Under the pieces are notes generated by a model. That model was not told the DNA's origin. It did not search any database and was given only the letters and a program-made list of their open reading frames with translations. The position numbers and the translations under genes are program-made. A stretch of DNA of 32,838 nucleotides, taken from the NCBI GenBank assembly GCA_902522015.1, contig CABYTX010000012.1, positions 1 through 32,838 of the forward strand, written 5' to 3'. The DNA is from an uncultured Alphaproteobacteria bacterium. Lineage in GTDB: Bacteria; Pseudomonadota; Alphaproteobacteria; HIMB59; GCA-002718135. Positions 1-8,140 of this stretch are shown here, piece after piece (within the stretch, counting starts at the first letter, position 1; each line of letters opens with the position of its first letter).

Positions 1-1
1 T

Positions 2-82
2 TCCATTGAGATTTTACAAGAAGGGGAATCTTTACCTGAACAAGAACCATGGAAGTCTATGGAAAATTCTGGTTCTTGGTAG
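2..82 (+). CDS. C-terminal end of an unidentified protein (partial)
   Basis: An open frame runs from the left edge to TAG at 80-82 and would encode about 26 residues ending in a Trp-Lys-Ser-Met-Glu-Asn-Ser-Gly-Ser-Trp tail. It is acidic and polar, as a natural protein end would be. It stops one base before the convergent stop of the desaturase gene, which is typical spacing for this packed genome. The fragment is too short to assign a function or even to be certain that it is coding. Confidence 0.4.
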   Translation, partial: SIEILQEGESLPEQEPWKSMENSGSW

Positions 83-83
83 T

Positions 84-1067
84 TTAATTATTTAATTTAA
101 CTTTATAATATTTATTTTGATCAGTAGCCAAAGATATAACAGCTGGCAAAACTTTTTTATAAAAATCAAAAAGACTTGTAAACGGTTGTGGCAATTCTTT
201 ATCAATTTCTTTTCGTAATTTTTTTAAATTGTATGAAGGCACCATAGGAAACATATGATGCTCTAAATGATATTCCATATGCCAATATAAAAAACTTAAT
301 ATTGGATTTATTCTCACAGAGTAAGTGCTTAAGCGGTGATCTTTTGTGTCAACTTTAGCAGCTAGGTGTTGAGTCACATTTACGGCAAACCAAATTGGCT
401 TCCCAATATATGTTGGTAAAATAATATAAATTATTGGTAAAAAAGAACCTATGTAAAAAGAATATGTAATGACTGATAACCAAATAAAGACATATAATCT
501 TGAGTTCCAAAGAATTTTTTTCTTTTCTTCTTTAGGTGCAGTTATATCAATAACTGGAGTGAATTTTCCAAAAGCATGTTTTAGAACTTCAAACTTAATT
601 AATTTACGTGGGTATAATAAATCTGTAAGAGGTATAAAATTCAAAAAGAATGCAAGTAATTCTATCGGTCTCGATACTTGTATTTCGTGATCATAATCAT
701 CTTCTGTTTGTAATGTTTTTGAATGATGAAAAGTATGACTCCAACGCCATCTAAAACCTTCAAAGTCACACATGAAAGAACTGATGTGATAAAAAAATTC
801 ATTTATCCAACGAGTCTTGAATGCAGTTCGATGAACAGTTTCATGCCAGTTCGCAACACTGAAAGCATAAATTGTACCATAAATAAAAAAGAATAGATAT
901 GTCCACCACGTACCTAAAGTAATGTATGCTAAATATCCTGAAATAAATAAAGATAAAAAATAAAAGAAGAAATGGATTAGTCCAGGTAGATCTCTTCTTT
1001 TACTTAAGGCTTTTAATTTTTTTCTTTCGACTTCTGGTCTGTACCAATCATCGAGATTAACTTCCAT
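84..1067 (-). CDS. Membrane fatty acid desaturase-like di-iron hydroxylase/desaturase
   Basis: A 327-residue integral membrane protein of the fatty acid desaturase superfamily. Family members use a histidine-bound di-iron centre to hydroxylate or desaturate a substrate, taking electrons from a ferredoxin or cytochrome. Three His clusters are visible: HETVH at residues 75-79, HTFHH at 111-115 and HMEYHLEHH at 263-271. Hydrophobic stretches lie at about 30-70 and in the middle of the chain. It is the last gene of the minus-strand sugar block, 14 bases after the dioxygenase gene, with no strong Shine-Dalgarno, so it is probably translated from the shared message. The substrate may not be a lipid: a desaturase-like protein (MocD) takes part in rhizopine catabolism together with a Rieske ferredoxin, and other genes in this block fit that theme. 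The family call is firm; the substrate is open. Confidence 0.85.
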   Translation of the reverse strand: MEVNLDDWYRPEVERKKLKALSKRRDLPGLIHFFFYFLSLFISGYLAYITLGTWWTYLFFFIYGTIYAFSVANWHETVHRTAFKTRWINEFFYHISSFMCDFEGFRWRWSHTFHHSKTLQTEDDYDHEIQVSRPIELLAFFLNFIPLTDLLYPRKLIKFEVLKHAFGKFTPVIDITAPKEEKKKILWNSRLYVFIWLSVITYSFYIGSFLPIIYIILPTYIGKPIWFAVNVTQHLAAKVDTKDHRLSTYSVRINPILSFLYWHMEYHLEHHMFPMVPSYNLKKLRKEIDKELPQPFTSLFDFYKKVLPAVISLATDQNKYYKVKLNN

Positions 1068-1081
1068 GCTTGATAATTAAA

Positions 1082-2017
1082 TTAATTATCCCAACGATCT
1101 AACCATGACCCATCAACTGTGGAGTCAAATTGGTCTTTTTTTGAAGTCCCTCTAAATTTAGTGTGTTCTTCTTCATAACCTTTAAACCAAGAATCCCAAT
1201 CAGCTGTATAGCTTGGGTCTTCTGATTTTCTCATTATGATTGGATCAACCAAACCAGTATGAAAACCAGCTTCATCTTTTGGATTTTGAAATCTTAGGTC
1301 AACACTCCATCTTACATCCTCAGATAAATTTTCAAGTGATCGATGAGGAACTAATTGATGTAAAAATAAAACTGAACCAGCCTTCATTTCACAAGTAACG
1401 ACTTTCTCCTCTGGAATATCTTTGTCTTCAATAAATAAATACCAAGAATCTTTTACTGAACCATCTTTCTTTTCTAATTTATGATTCAAAACTCTTTCAG
1501 GTCTATGTCCCCCAGGAACAACTTGCATGCATCCATTATGTTTATTTACATCAAGAAATGGAATCCACGCAGCAGGCTGAGTGGTTTTTTCTGCTCCATC
1601 TTTTAAATAAGCAGAATCTTGGTGCCATGGAACTGTCATCCTAGCTGTCTGAGGTGTTTTAGATCTAATATTCCAAACTGGATGACCAGAAATATCTTTG
1701 CCAACCCAATTTTCAACCATATCTAAAAGTTTTTTTGATCCCCATAAATTAGCAAGTGCTGGTTTTAATTCACCTCTATGATGAATTAAAACCGAAGAAC
1801 CTTTGAAATCTCTTTCGAGAGCAGCTAGTCTTTTAAAAACATCTTTATCATCATGTTTGTTTGTAATTTTTCCAGCTTGAAAAGCTTTTTCTGCAAAATC
1901 ATCAACAATTTCTTCAAATTCATTTAATATTGGATTTAACTCATCCATACTAAAAACATTTTCAACGATCGTATAACCTTCTTCGTTGTATTGTTTTATT
2001 TGCGCATCACTAATCAT
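1082..2017 (-). CDS. Phytanoyl-CoA dioxygenase (PhyH) family Fe(II)/2-oxoglutarate oxygenase
   Basis: About 311 residues of the PhyH family, non-haem iron oxygenases that hydroxylate a substrate with O2 and 2-oxoglutarate, releasing succinate and CO2. The iron triad is readable: His and Asp in VPWHQDSAY, and the distal His in LVPHRSLENL. An Arg follows in DVRWSVDLRF that can hold 2-oxoglutarate. I start it at ATG 2017 because a strong GGGAGG ribosome site (2022-2027) sits just upstream; an in-frame TTG at 2029 would place that site inside the gene. It lies 14 bases downstream of the ABC ATPase and 14 bases upstream of the desaturase gene, so two oxygenases end the transport operon. The substrate is unknown. 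Residues typical of ectoine hydroxylase are not evident. Confidence 0.86.
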   Translation of the reverse strand: MISDAQIKQYNEEGYTIVENVFSMDELNPILNEFEEIVDDFAEKAFQAGKITNKHDDKDVFKRLAALERDFKGSSVLIHHRGELKPALANLWGSKKLLDMVENWVGKDISGHPVWNIRSKTPQTARMTVPWHQDSAYLKDGAEKTTQPAAWIPFLDVNKHNGCMQVVPGGHRPERVLNHKLEKKDGSVKDSWYLFIEDKDIPEEKVVTCEMKAGSVLFLHQLVPHRSLENLSEDVRWSVDLRFQNPKDEAGFHTGLVDPIIMRKSEDPSYTADWDSWFKGYEEEHTKFRGTSKKDQFDSTVDGSWLDRWDN

Positions 2018-2031
2018 AATTCCTCCCAAAA

Positions 2032-2769
2032 TTATCCATTTACTAATAAATCAGTGAGATGATCTATTGTTGTATCCTTTTTATCCAAATCAGCAATTTT
2101 TTCACCTCTTGCCATTACACATAAATGATCAGCAATTGGATACACATGACTCAAGTTATGAGTAATAAATATTGATGTCACGCCTTGGCTTTTTAATCCT
2201 TCTACAAACCTTAGTACTTTATTTGTTTCTTTTACTGATAGGTGGTTTGTTGGTTCGTCTAATATTAAAACTTTTGATTTAAAATACATTGCTCTTGCAA
2301 TGACAACACCTTGTCTTTCACCTCCGGATAATTGGTTAACTGGTGTATCTGGAGATCGAAGATGCAATTCTACATCTGTTAATGCTTTCATAGCATCGTC
2401 CTGCATGGTTTTAGTTTTCATCAAACCAAAATTGCCAACATTATATTGAGTTTGTTCACGTCCAATAAAAATATTTCTTGCAATAGACATTTCAGGGATC
2501 AAAGCTGAATACTGATAAATTGTTTCAATACCTAAATTCATTGCTTCTTTTGTAGATTTAAATTTAACCTTATTACCTTCAAAATATATGTGACCTGAAT
2601 CAGGTTGATGTGCACCAGATAAAATTTTAATTAATGTTGATTTACCAGCACCATTGTCTCCAATAAGACCAACAACAGAGTCTTTTTTTATCTTTAAGCT
2701 TAAATCTTTTAAAGCATGAACTCCTGAATAGTATTTGTTTAGACCCTCACAAACTATTATATCTTCCAT
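2032..2769 (-). CDS. Sugar ABC transporter ATP-binding protein, single domain (FrcA-like), system 1
   Basis: A 245-residue cytoplasmic ATPase that powers the importer formed with the permease at 2772-3752 and the binding protein at 3807-4772. Walker A is GDNGAGKST near residue 38, the signature is LSGGERQ, Walker B is VLILDEPT followed by NHL, and the switch His lies in FITHN. It has one ABC domain, whereas RbsA/XylG-type ATPases carry two (about 500 residues). Single-domain forms such as rhizobial fructose FrcA are known, so this is not a truncation. Its ATG follows the permease stop by two bases. The substrate class is probably a monosaccharide or polyol; the exact ligand cannot be read from the ATPase. 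Confidence 0.92.
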   Translation of the reverse strand: MEDIIVCEGLNKYYSGVHALKDLSLKIKKDSVVGLIGDNGAGKSTLIKILSGAHQPDSGHIYFEGNKVKFKSTKEAMNLGIETIYQYSALIPEMSIARNIFIGREQTQYNVGNFGLMKTKTMQDDAMKALTDVELHLRSPDTPVNQLSGGERQGVVIARAMYFKSKVLILDEPTNHLSVKETNKVLRFVEGLKSQGVTSIFITHNLSHVYPIADHLCVMARGEKIADLDKKDTTIDHLTDLLVNG

Positions 2770-2771
2770 GT

Positions 2772-3752
2772 TTAATCCTTTGCCTTGTTTTGACCAATTC
2801 GTGTCGCTCTTCTACTTATATAAGTATTAAACACTACGGCTATGATAATTAAAGAGCCCAAACCTGCTCTAAACCATTCCGCATCTATTCTAGCCATAAT
2901 GATTCCACTTTCTAAAAATCTTATTAGTATTGCACCGATAACGGCACCAAAAACTGTTCCGATACCTCCAAATAAACTAACACCACCAATAACTGCTGCA
3001 GCAATTGACTCTAGTTCTAATAAGTATCCTTGAGATGGTAATGGTGCTTCCAATCTAAATGTTTGAATCATTCCAGCAAAGCCAGCTAAAAAACCACATA
3101 AGATGAAACAAAACATTTTAACGTTTCCAGTCTTTATTCCCATTGAAGATGCTGCGTTTTGATCTCCGCCAGTTGCATAGATCCAGTTACCAACATTACT
3201 TCTGTGAAGCATAACACCTAAAACTACGGCAACTAAAAGAGCCCAGTACAAGGAAGCTCTAAATAACTCAAATTGATAAACGAATAACTCATTTGGTAAA
3301 ATATGAGGAAATGGTGGTGGAAATCCTGCAGTAGCTACAGTTGTAAGACTTCTAGCAATATAGAGCATTCCAAGAGTTGCGATGAAAGAAGGGATTCCAA
3401 ATCTTAAGGTAATAAATCCATTAACAAAACCAACAATAATACCAATCATTAATCCTAGAAAAATAGCGAACCAAGGTGGTATCCCTTGATGCACCATTTG
3501 TACAATAGTCATTGGGACTAATGCAAAAACAGAGCCTACAGATAAATCAAATTCACCTGAGATCATTAATATTGCGATGCCAATAGCAACAATAATATAT
3601 TCGGGTGTAATACCCATAACTATTCTTATATTTCTTGCATCTAAAAATCTTTCATTAGCAATATAAAATCCAATCATTATTGCTAGGAACATTAAGAAGG
3701 TTGCTACTTCTGGTCTTACTAATAAACTTCTAAGACTAAAATTTTTACTCAT
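2772..3752 (-). CDS. Sugar ABC transporter permease (RbsC/FrcC family), system 1
   Basis: A 326-residue inner-membrane permease of the branched-chain/ribose-type family (BPD_transp_2), with roughly eight to ten hydrophobic segments. The family hallmark is seen as GEFDLSVGSV near residue 65, and the ATPase-contact region as ESIAAAVIGGVSLFGG near residue 250. It forms the channel for the system-1 importer. It is transcribed after the binding-protein gene, across a hairpin at 3772-3799, and runs directly into the ATPase gene. This gives the order binding protein-permease-ATPase, as in rhizobial frcBCA. The hairpin probably keeps its level below that of the binding protein. Confidence 0.92.
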   Translation of the reverse strand: MSKNFSLRSLLVRPEVATFLMFLAIMIGFYIANERFLDARNIRIVMGITPEYIIVAIGIAILMISGEFDLSVGSVFALVPMTIVQMVHQGIPPWFAIFLGLMIGIIVGFVNGFITLRFGIPSFIATLGMLYIARSLTTVATAGFPPPFPHILPNELFVYQFELFRASLYWALLVAVVLGVMLHRSNVGNWIYATGGDQNAASSMGIKTGNVKMFCFILCGFLAGFAGMIQTFRLEAPLPSQGYLLELESIAAAVIGGVSLFGGIGTVFGAVIGAILIRFLESGIIMARIDAEWFRAGLGSLIIIAVVFNTYISRRATRIGQNKAKD

Positions 3753-3771
3753 ATTTTTTTATTTTAAAAAA

Positions 3772-3799
3772 AACCAGGCTCTATTTAAAGAGCCTGGTT
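3772..3799 (-). terminator. Hairpin terminator/attenuator between binding protein and permease genes
   Basis: An 11-bp perfect inverted repeat (arms 3772-3782 and 3789-3799, core CCAGGCTC/GAGCCTGG, six-base loop). On the minus strand it is followed by a run of eight T residues, the form of an intrinsic terminator. It lies just after the stop codon of the binding-protein gene and before the permease of the same importer. It is therefore likely a partial terminator, or a 3'-stabilising stem, that gives an excess of binding protein over membrane parts. Confidence 0.85.
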
Positions 3800-3806
3800 A
3801 AGATAT

Positions 3807-4772
3807 TTATCTAACTGACATTCCTTTGAATGATCTGATTGTTTCAACATCATCAGGACCAATCATAGCTTTACCAGTGTTGATATCTAGTGCACTTAAA
3901 CCATACTTGTTCATTAAGTATAATTGGTGAACTGACATGTAACCTTGGTAGTATGGTTGTTGGTCAACTGTTAGTTGAACATAACCTTTGTCCATTTCTT
4001 CGAAAACTACGTCAACTAAGTCAAAACCAGCAAGAAGTATTTCACCAGGTCCGTAACCTAAGTTTCTTACTGCTGCAGCTGCACCAGCTTCCCAGAAACC
4101 TACATCGAGATATGCAGTTGTATTTGGGTTAGCTTGAACATAAGCTGCAACTCTGTTTCCAACAGTTGAAAGATCTAGACCTGACTCGATTTTCTCATAA
4201 GTTACTTTTCTATCAGGGTTAGCTGCTTTGTAATCTTCCATGAAACGTGCAATACCGTTTCCTCTAGTGTATGCCCATGATTGGTTCATGTCTGCAACAC
4301 CGATTAGAACGTGAATATCTCCATCAGGAAACATTTCAGAAAGATTAGCTGTTAATTCATAACCAGCTGCTTCTAAGTCTTGTCCAACATATGCTAGTCT
4401 GTTACTACCAGCAGCACCTTCTGGATCATCAGTATTAGCTGTAATTACTGGAATACCAGCAGCTAATGCTTCATCAACTGCAGCATCAAAGATAGTTGGG
4501 TTAGTAATTGTAGTTACGATACCATCAACACCTTGAGCTATTGAAGACTCTAAGTTTTGTAATTGCTCTTGTTGGTCTCCATCACCTGAAAGAGTTAACA
4601 TTTGGCAATCAGCATTAATTTGTGCACAAGCATCTTTAAAACCTTTGTGAACAGCTGCCCAGAAAGCATTGTTCGTATCACTGTGCATTACGAAGTTAAA
4701 TTTGTATTCTGCCTTCGCTGAAGTAGCAAAAAGCGCTACAGAGGCAAGAATAATTGAAGCAATTTTTTTCAT
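3807..4772 (-). CDS. Sugar ABC transporter periplasmic binding protein (RbsB family), system 1
   Basis: A 321-residue periplasmic substrate-binding protein of the ribose/galactose type (Peripla_BP_4). The N-terminus is a clear signal peptide with Lys-Lys, a hydrophobic core and an Ala-Lys-Ala cleavage site after residue 21. The mature part has the alternating Rossmann pattern of the family, including SIAQGVDGIVTTITNP and an ILLAGFDLVDVV segment near the C-terminus, where the ligand-binding Asp of the family sits. A strong AGGAGG ribosome site lies 8 bases before the ATG. Its richer, less A/T-biased coding suggests high expression. The ligand is probably a sugar or cyclitol; the sequence does not tell which. 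Confidence 0.92.
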   Translation of the reverse strand: MKKIASIILASVALFATSAKAEYKFNFVMHSDTNNAFWAAVHKGFKDACAQINADCQMLTLSGDGDQQEQLQNLESSIAQGVDGIVTTITNPTIFDAAVDEALAAGIPVITANTDDPEGAAGSNRLAYVGQDLEAAGYELTANLSEMFPDGDIHVLIGVADMNQSWAYTRGNGIARFMEDYKAANPDRKVTYEKIESGLDLSTVGNRVAAYVQANPNTTAYLDVGFWEAGAAAAVRNLGYGPGEILLAGFDLVDVVFEEMDKGYVQLTVDQQPYYQGYMSVHQLYLMNKYGLSALDINTGKAMIGPDDVETIRSFKGMSVR

Positions 4773-4883
4773 GCATTCCTCCTATAAATAATATTTTCCT
4801 AGCAAGAATGGGTATGTAAAACAAGAAGAAATATTAGGAATTAGGCTGTAAAATTATCGCACTAATCAATAGCTAAGCAAAAT

Positions 4884-6035
4884 TTATATTTTTTTTAAGA
4901 TTTGCCTTATGAAATCGTCATGCATTGGTTCAGGCTTCACACACGAAGAACGGAGCTCTACTTCCACTTTATAAATTGAAGAAATCATAGCACACTCGAT
5001 TACATCTAAAACGTGAAGAGCAAGTTCTCCATTACACCTATGCATTCTATTATTTTCGATAGCGTCAATCATTTCAGCTAACCCAATACCCCTGTAGTTT
5101 GCTTGTTCAGGCGCCTCATTACTTCTTCCACTATGGTTAACAATATTTGTTTTTCCAAGGGGTTTATCTTCGACGCTAATATCTTTCCATTCAGATCCAA
5201 ACTCACCAGATATGGAAACTGGACCACCAAACATATTTGGATCAGGAACTACTATTGAACCTTTTGTTCCATAAAGCTCCATATGATTACGTTTATGATT
5301 TAAAACATCAAATGAAATGAAACCTTGAATGATAGCTTTATTTTGAAATTCAATATTAAACATATAAGAAGTTGGAATTTCAACATTAAAAGTTTCTCCT
5401 TTTTTTGGACCAGCTTTGTATTCTCTTTTATCAGAAAATTTAGCTCCTCTTCCTCTTATATTTTTTACCGGACCTAGAAGATTAACAAGGGTGGTAAAAA
5501 AATATGGACCCATGTCTATTACCGGTCCTCCTCCTTCTTGAAACCAAGACTCAGGACTTGGATGAAAATCTTGAACGCCTGGAAAAGCAAAAATAAAATT
5601 CCCGGTAAGAACTTGTCCAATATCATTATTGTCAATTAAATTTCTAGTAAGCTGTCCTCCTCCTCCTAGAAAAGTATCGGGTGCATTCCCAATGTAGAGA
5701 CTATTTTTTTTTGCTAAATTTAATAATTCTTTTGCTTCATCAAACTTAACACTCATTGGTTTTTCACAATAAACATGTTTGTTTGCCTCAAGAGCTCTTT
5801 TAGATATTTCATAATGCGCTTGGGGAATTGTGAGATTAAGAATGATGTCTACATTCTTGTCATTAAGTATTTCATCAACTGATAAAGGAATAATATTATA
5901 TTGATCAGCTGTTTTTTTAGCGGCATCTAAATTAATATCAGCACAAGCAACAAAATTTATATTGTTAAAATATTCCTGAGCCCGGAAATAGGTCTCTGCG
6001 ATATTACCACAACCAATTAGACCAATATTTTTCAT
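4884..6035 (-). CDS. Gfo/Idh/MocA family NAD(P)-dependent oxidoreductase
   Basis: A 383-residue cytoplasmic dehydrogenase of the family that includes inositol 2-dehydrogenase (IolG), glucose-fructose oxidoreductase and rhizopine MocA. The N-terminal Rossmann fold opens with GLIGCGNIAETYF. The EKPMS motif near residue 92 carries the Lys that is conserved around the active site. The C-terminal domain includes the GGGPVIDMGPYF segment, with the conserved Asp before the expected substrate face. It stands alone between two ABC importers, after the terminator at 6080-6107 and 111 bases before the system-1 binding protein. Oxidation of a sugar or cyclitol hydroxyl brought in by those importers is the likely role. 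The exact substrate is not determinable here. Confidence 0.88.
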   Translation of the reverse strand: MKNIGLIGCGNIAETYFRAQEYFNNINFVACADINLDAAKKTADQYNIIPLSVDEILNDKNVDIILNLTIPQAHYEISKRALEANKHVYCEKPMSVKFDEAKELLNLAKKNSLYIGNAPDTFLGGGGQLTRNLIDNNDIGQVLTGNFIFAFPGVQDFHPSPESWFQEGGGPVIDMGPYFFTTLVNLLGPVKNIRGRGAKFSDKREYKAGPKKGETFNVEIPTSYMFNIEFQNKAIIQGFISFDVLNHKRNHMELYGTKGSIVVPDPNMFGGPVSISGEFGSEWKDISVEDKPLGKTNIVNHSGRSNEAPEQANYRGIGLAEMIDAIENNRMHRCNGELALHVLDVIECAMISSIYKVEVELRSSCVKPEPMHDDFIRQILKKI

Positions 6036-6079
6036 AAATTGTTTCTATAAATCAATTGTAAAAAATGGAATAGTAAAAA

Positions 6080-6107
6080 AAAAGGCCGTAAAAAATTACG
6101 GCCTTTT
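6080..6107 (-). terminator. Intrinsic terminator after system-2 binding protein gene
   Basis: A 12-bp inverted repeat (arms 6080-6091 and 6096-6107, core GGCCGTAA/TTACGGCC) with a four-base loop. On the minus strand it runs into an unbroken T stretch. It lies 20 bases after the binding-protein stop codon and before the oxidoreductase gene. It therefore ends the iolD/transporter message, or strongly reduces read-through into the next gene. Confidence 0.88.
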
Positions 6108-6127
6108 AAAAATAATTTTGCTTAGAC

Positions 6128-7045
6128 CTACATAAAGTCTGCAGCGTTTTCTTTAGTAACTAATACAGTTCCAGTATCAATGTTATCTGGAATACTCTCA
6201 CCATTAGCTAATTTAAGTGCATTTTCTACACCCATGTATCCCATATTGTATGAGAATTGAGCAATAGTTGCTGACATTTCACCAGCCATTACACTTGCAG
6301 CAGCATCAGGGTTAGCATCAAATCCAACAACTACAACATCATCTAGCATATCTGCATTTTTTAATGCTTGGATAGCACCTAGACCCATATTATCATTAGA
6401 AGCAAAGATTGCTTTTAGATTTGGGTTACCAGTGATGATATCTTCTGTTACTGACATACCTTGTGCAGTATCCCAGTTAGCTGGAAGTTCAGCAACAACA
6501 TTCATACCACATGCTTTAAGACCTTTGCTAGATCCTTCAGCTCTGTGCTGACCAGTAGTTTGAGTTATCATTCCTTGAAGAATTGCAACATCAGAACCAC
6601 TTGGAACATTATCACAAATGTATTGAGCAGCTAAAGCAGCACCATTAATATTGTTTGTCCCAATGAAAGTTACACCTTCATTAATTCCGTTGGTATCAAT
6701 GTATACAACTGGAACACCTGAAGCCATTGCATCATCAAGAATTGGTGCAACTGCGTTAGGGTCAGTTGGTGCAATCGCTATACCGTCTACACCTTTTGCA
6801 ATTTGGTCTTCAATTTGTGCTACCTGAGCCATAACATCACTTTCTTGTGGTGGTGAAAGTATGATTAGGTTTACACCAAACTCTTCAGCAGCATCTTTAG
6901 CACCAGCTTCAACTGAAGCCCAAAAAGGGTTTCCAGCACCTGGTCCTTTAGTACTTAGCATTATTGTTTTTGCGTGTGAGCCTGCTAGCAAACTACCTGA
7001 AAAAAACAATACAGAAGTAGTAATTAAAGAAATAAAAAATTTCAT
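6128..7045 (-). CDS. Sugar ABC transporter periplasmic binding protein (RbsB family), system 2
   Basis: A 305-residue ribose-type binding protein with a signal peptide (hydrophobic residues 4-20, likely cleaved near Ala21). The mature chain has NPFWASVEAGAKDAA, QIAKGVDGIAIAPTDPNAV, a SNDNMGLGAI segment and VVVGFDANPDAAASV, the last two being typical ligand-pocket strands of this family. A strong AGGAGG site lies just before the ATG. It is the last gene of system 2 (ATPase-permease-binding protein), separated from the permease by 87 AT-rich bases that may hold its own promoter, and followed by a terminator. The two binding proteins here are clearly different proteins, not a recent copy, so two ligands are expected. 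Co-location with iolD makes inositol-like ligands attractive but unproven. Confidence 0.92.
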   Translation of the reverse strand: MKFFISLITTSVLFFSGSLLAGSHAKTIMLSTKGPGAGNPFWASVEAGAKDAAEEFGVNLIILSPPQESDVMAQVAQIEDQIAKGVDGIAIAPTDPNAVAPILDDAMASGVPVVYIDTNGINEGVTFIGTNNINGAALAAQYICDNVPSGSDVAILQGMITQTTGQHRAEGSSKGLKACGMNVVAELPANWDTAQGMSVTEDIITGNPNLKAIFASNDNMGLGAIQALKNADMLDDVVVVGFDANPDAAASVMAGEMSATIAQFSYNMGYMGVENALKLANGESIPDNIDTGTVLVTKENAADFM

Positions 7046-7132
7046 TTTTCCTCCTAAAATTTTTTTTAATCATTAATGAAAAATGAAATCTAATCAAGTG
7101 ACTGTTTGTCAGAAAGTGATTATTTTTTAATA

Positions 7133-8140
7133 TTATGTTCTGGTCGCAAGTTGTCTTCTAAGAACATCAATATAAACGGCCAAAATAATAATGGAACCAA
7201 TCAAAACTTGTTGCCAGAAAACACTAACATTCATTAAATTTAGACCATTTCGGAGTATACCCATAATCATGACTCCGGCAAACACACCTAAAACTGTTCC
7301 TCTGCCCCCAAAGAAGCTGGCTCCACCAATAATGACAGCTGCAATAGCATCCAACTCAGATTGTAAACCAGCATTTGGATAAGCGGAATTCGTTCTTCCA
7401 GCTAAAATTAAGCCTCCAATACCAGCCAAGAAACCACAAAGGGTGTAGACTACGATTAAAATTCGGTCTACATTAATACCTGCTGCTCTTGCTGCTCCTG
7501 GATTACCTCCAATCGCATAAATCCATTTACCTATTCGTGTGTGATTTAAAAAAACCCAAAAGATAAAGAATATAACAATCATTAAAATTAAACTTGTAGG
7601 TATATACTCTCTAGCCCCTTCTCCAAAAAATGCATCTAGCTTAATTTTACCATTTCCAATAACTCTTATCTGTTCAGCAAAGCCTGTTATTGGCACACCT
7701 CCGGATATAAGATTTCCAATACCTCTAAATATATAAAGTGTCCCAAGTGTCATTATGAATGGGTGAGGCATTCGAAGTAAGGTAATTCCAATACCATTAA
7801 ACATACCACACAAAAATCCTATTGCCGGTGCAACTAACATGACAACGTACCAGGGCATTCCTGCTTTTGAAGCAATAGCAAGCCCCATTAATGATAACAT
7901 AATAATTGAACCGACTGATAGATCTATACCTGCAGTTACAATGACCATAAAGACACCAAGCGCTAACATAGACTGCCAAGAAACTTGTTTAAAAATATTT
8001 GTTACATTTCTCCATGATAAAAAAACATCAGGTTGCAACAAATGCAAAACAGCTATCATTATTAGGATAAGTAATAAGATTCCATATCTTTCAAAAAAAG
8101 GAATAAGTCTGACAAATAAAGATTCTTGATTCTTATCCAT
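7133..8140 (-). CDS. Sugar ABC transporter permease (RbsC family), system 2
   Basis: A 335-residue multi-spanning permease of the ribose/xylose type. The hallmark GIDLSVGSII and the ATPase-contact stretch LDAIAAVIIGGASFFGG are both present. I start it at ATG 8140, whose A is also the last base of the ATPase stop codon (TAATG), which implies translational coupling. An in-frame start eight codons earlier would overlap the ATPase gene more deeply and is less likely. Together with the ATPase at 8140-8886 and the binding protein at 6128-7045 it forms a complete importer. Confidence 0.91.
   Translation of the reverse strand: MDKNQESLFVRLIPFFERYGILLLILIMIAVLHLLQPDVFLSWRNVTNIFKQVSWQSMLALGVFMVIVTAGIDLSVGSIIMLSLMGLAIASKAGMPWYVVMLVAPAIGFLCGMFNGIGITLLRMPHPFIMTLGTLYIFRGIGNLISGGVPITGFAEQIRVIGNGKIKLDAFFGEGAREYIPTSLILMIVIFFIFWVFLNHTRIGKWIYAIGGNPGAARAAGINVDRILIVVYTLCGFLAGIGGLILAGRTNSAYPNAGLQSELDAIAAVIIGGASFFGGRGTVLGVFAGVMIMGILRNGLNLMNVSVFWQQVLIGSIIILAVYIDVLRRQLATRT

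Noticed and set aside
469-690. Plus-strand ORF inside the desaturase gene
   Set aside because: It is an opposite-strand shadow of a clear coding region with His motifs and has no protein-like features of its own.
1082-2017. Ectoine hydroxylase as the identity of the PhyH-family protein
   Set aside because: The iron-site context (VPWHQDSAY) does not match the ectoine hydroxylase signature, and no ectoine genes are nearby.
3890-4132. Plus-strand 80-residue ORF within the binding-protein gene
   Set aside because: It lies wholly opposite a well-supported secreted binding protein, has odd composition (many Leu, Gln and His) and no ribosome site.
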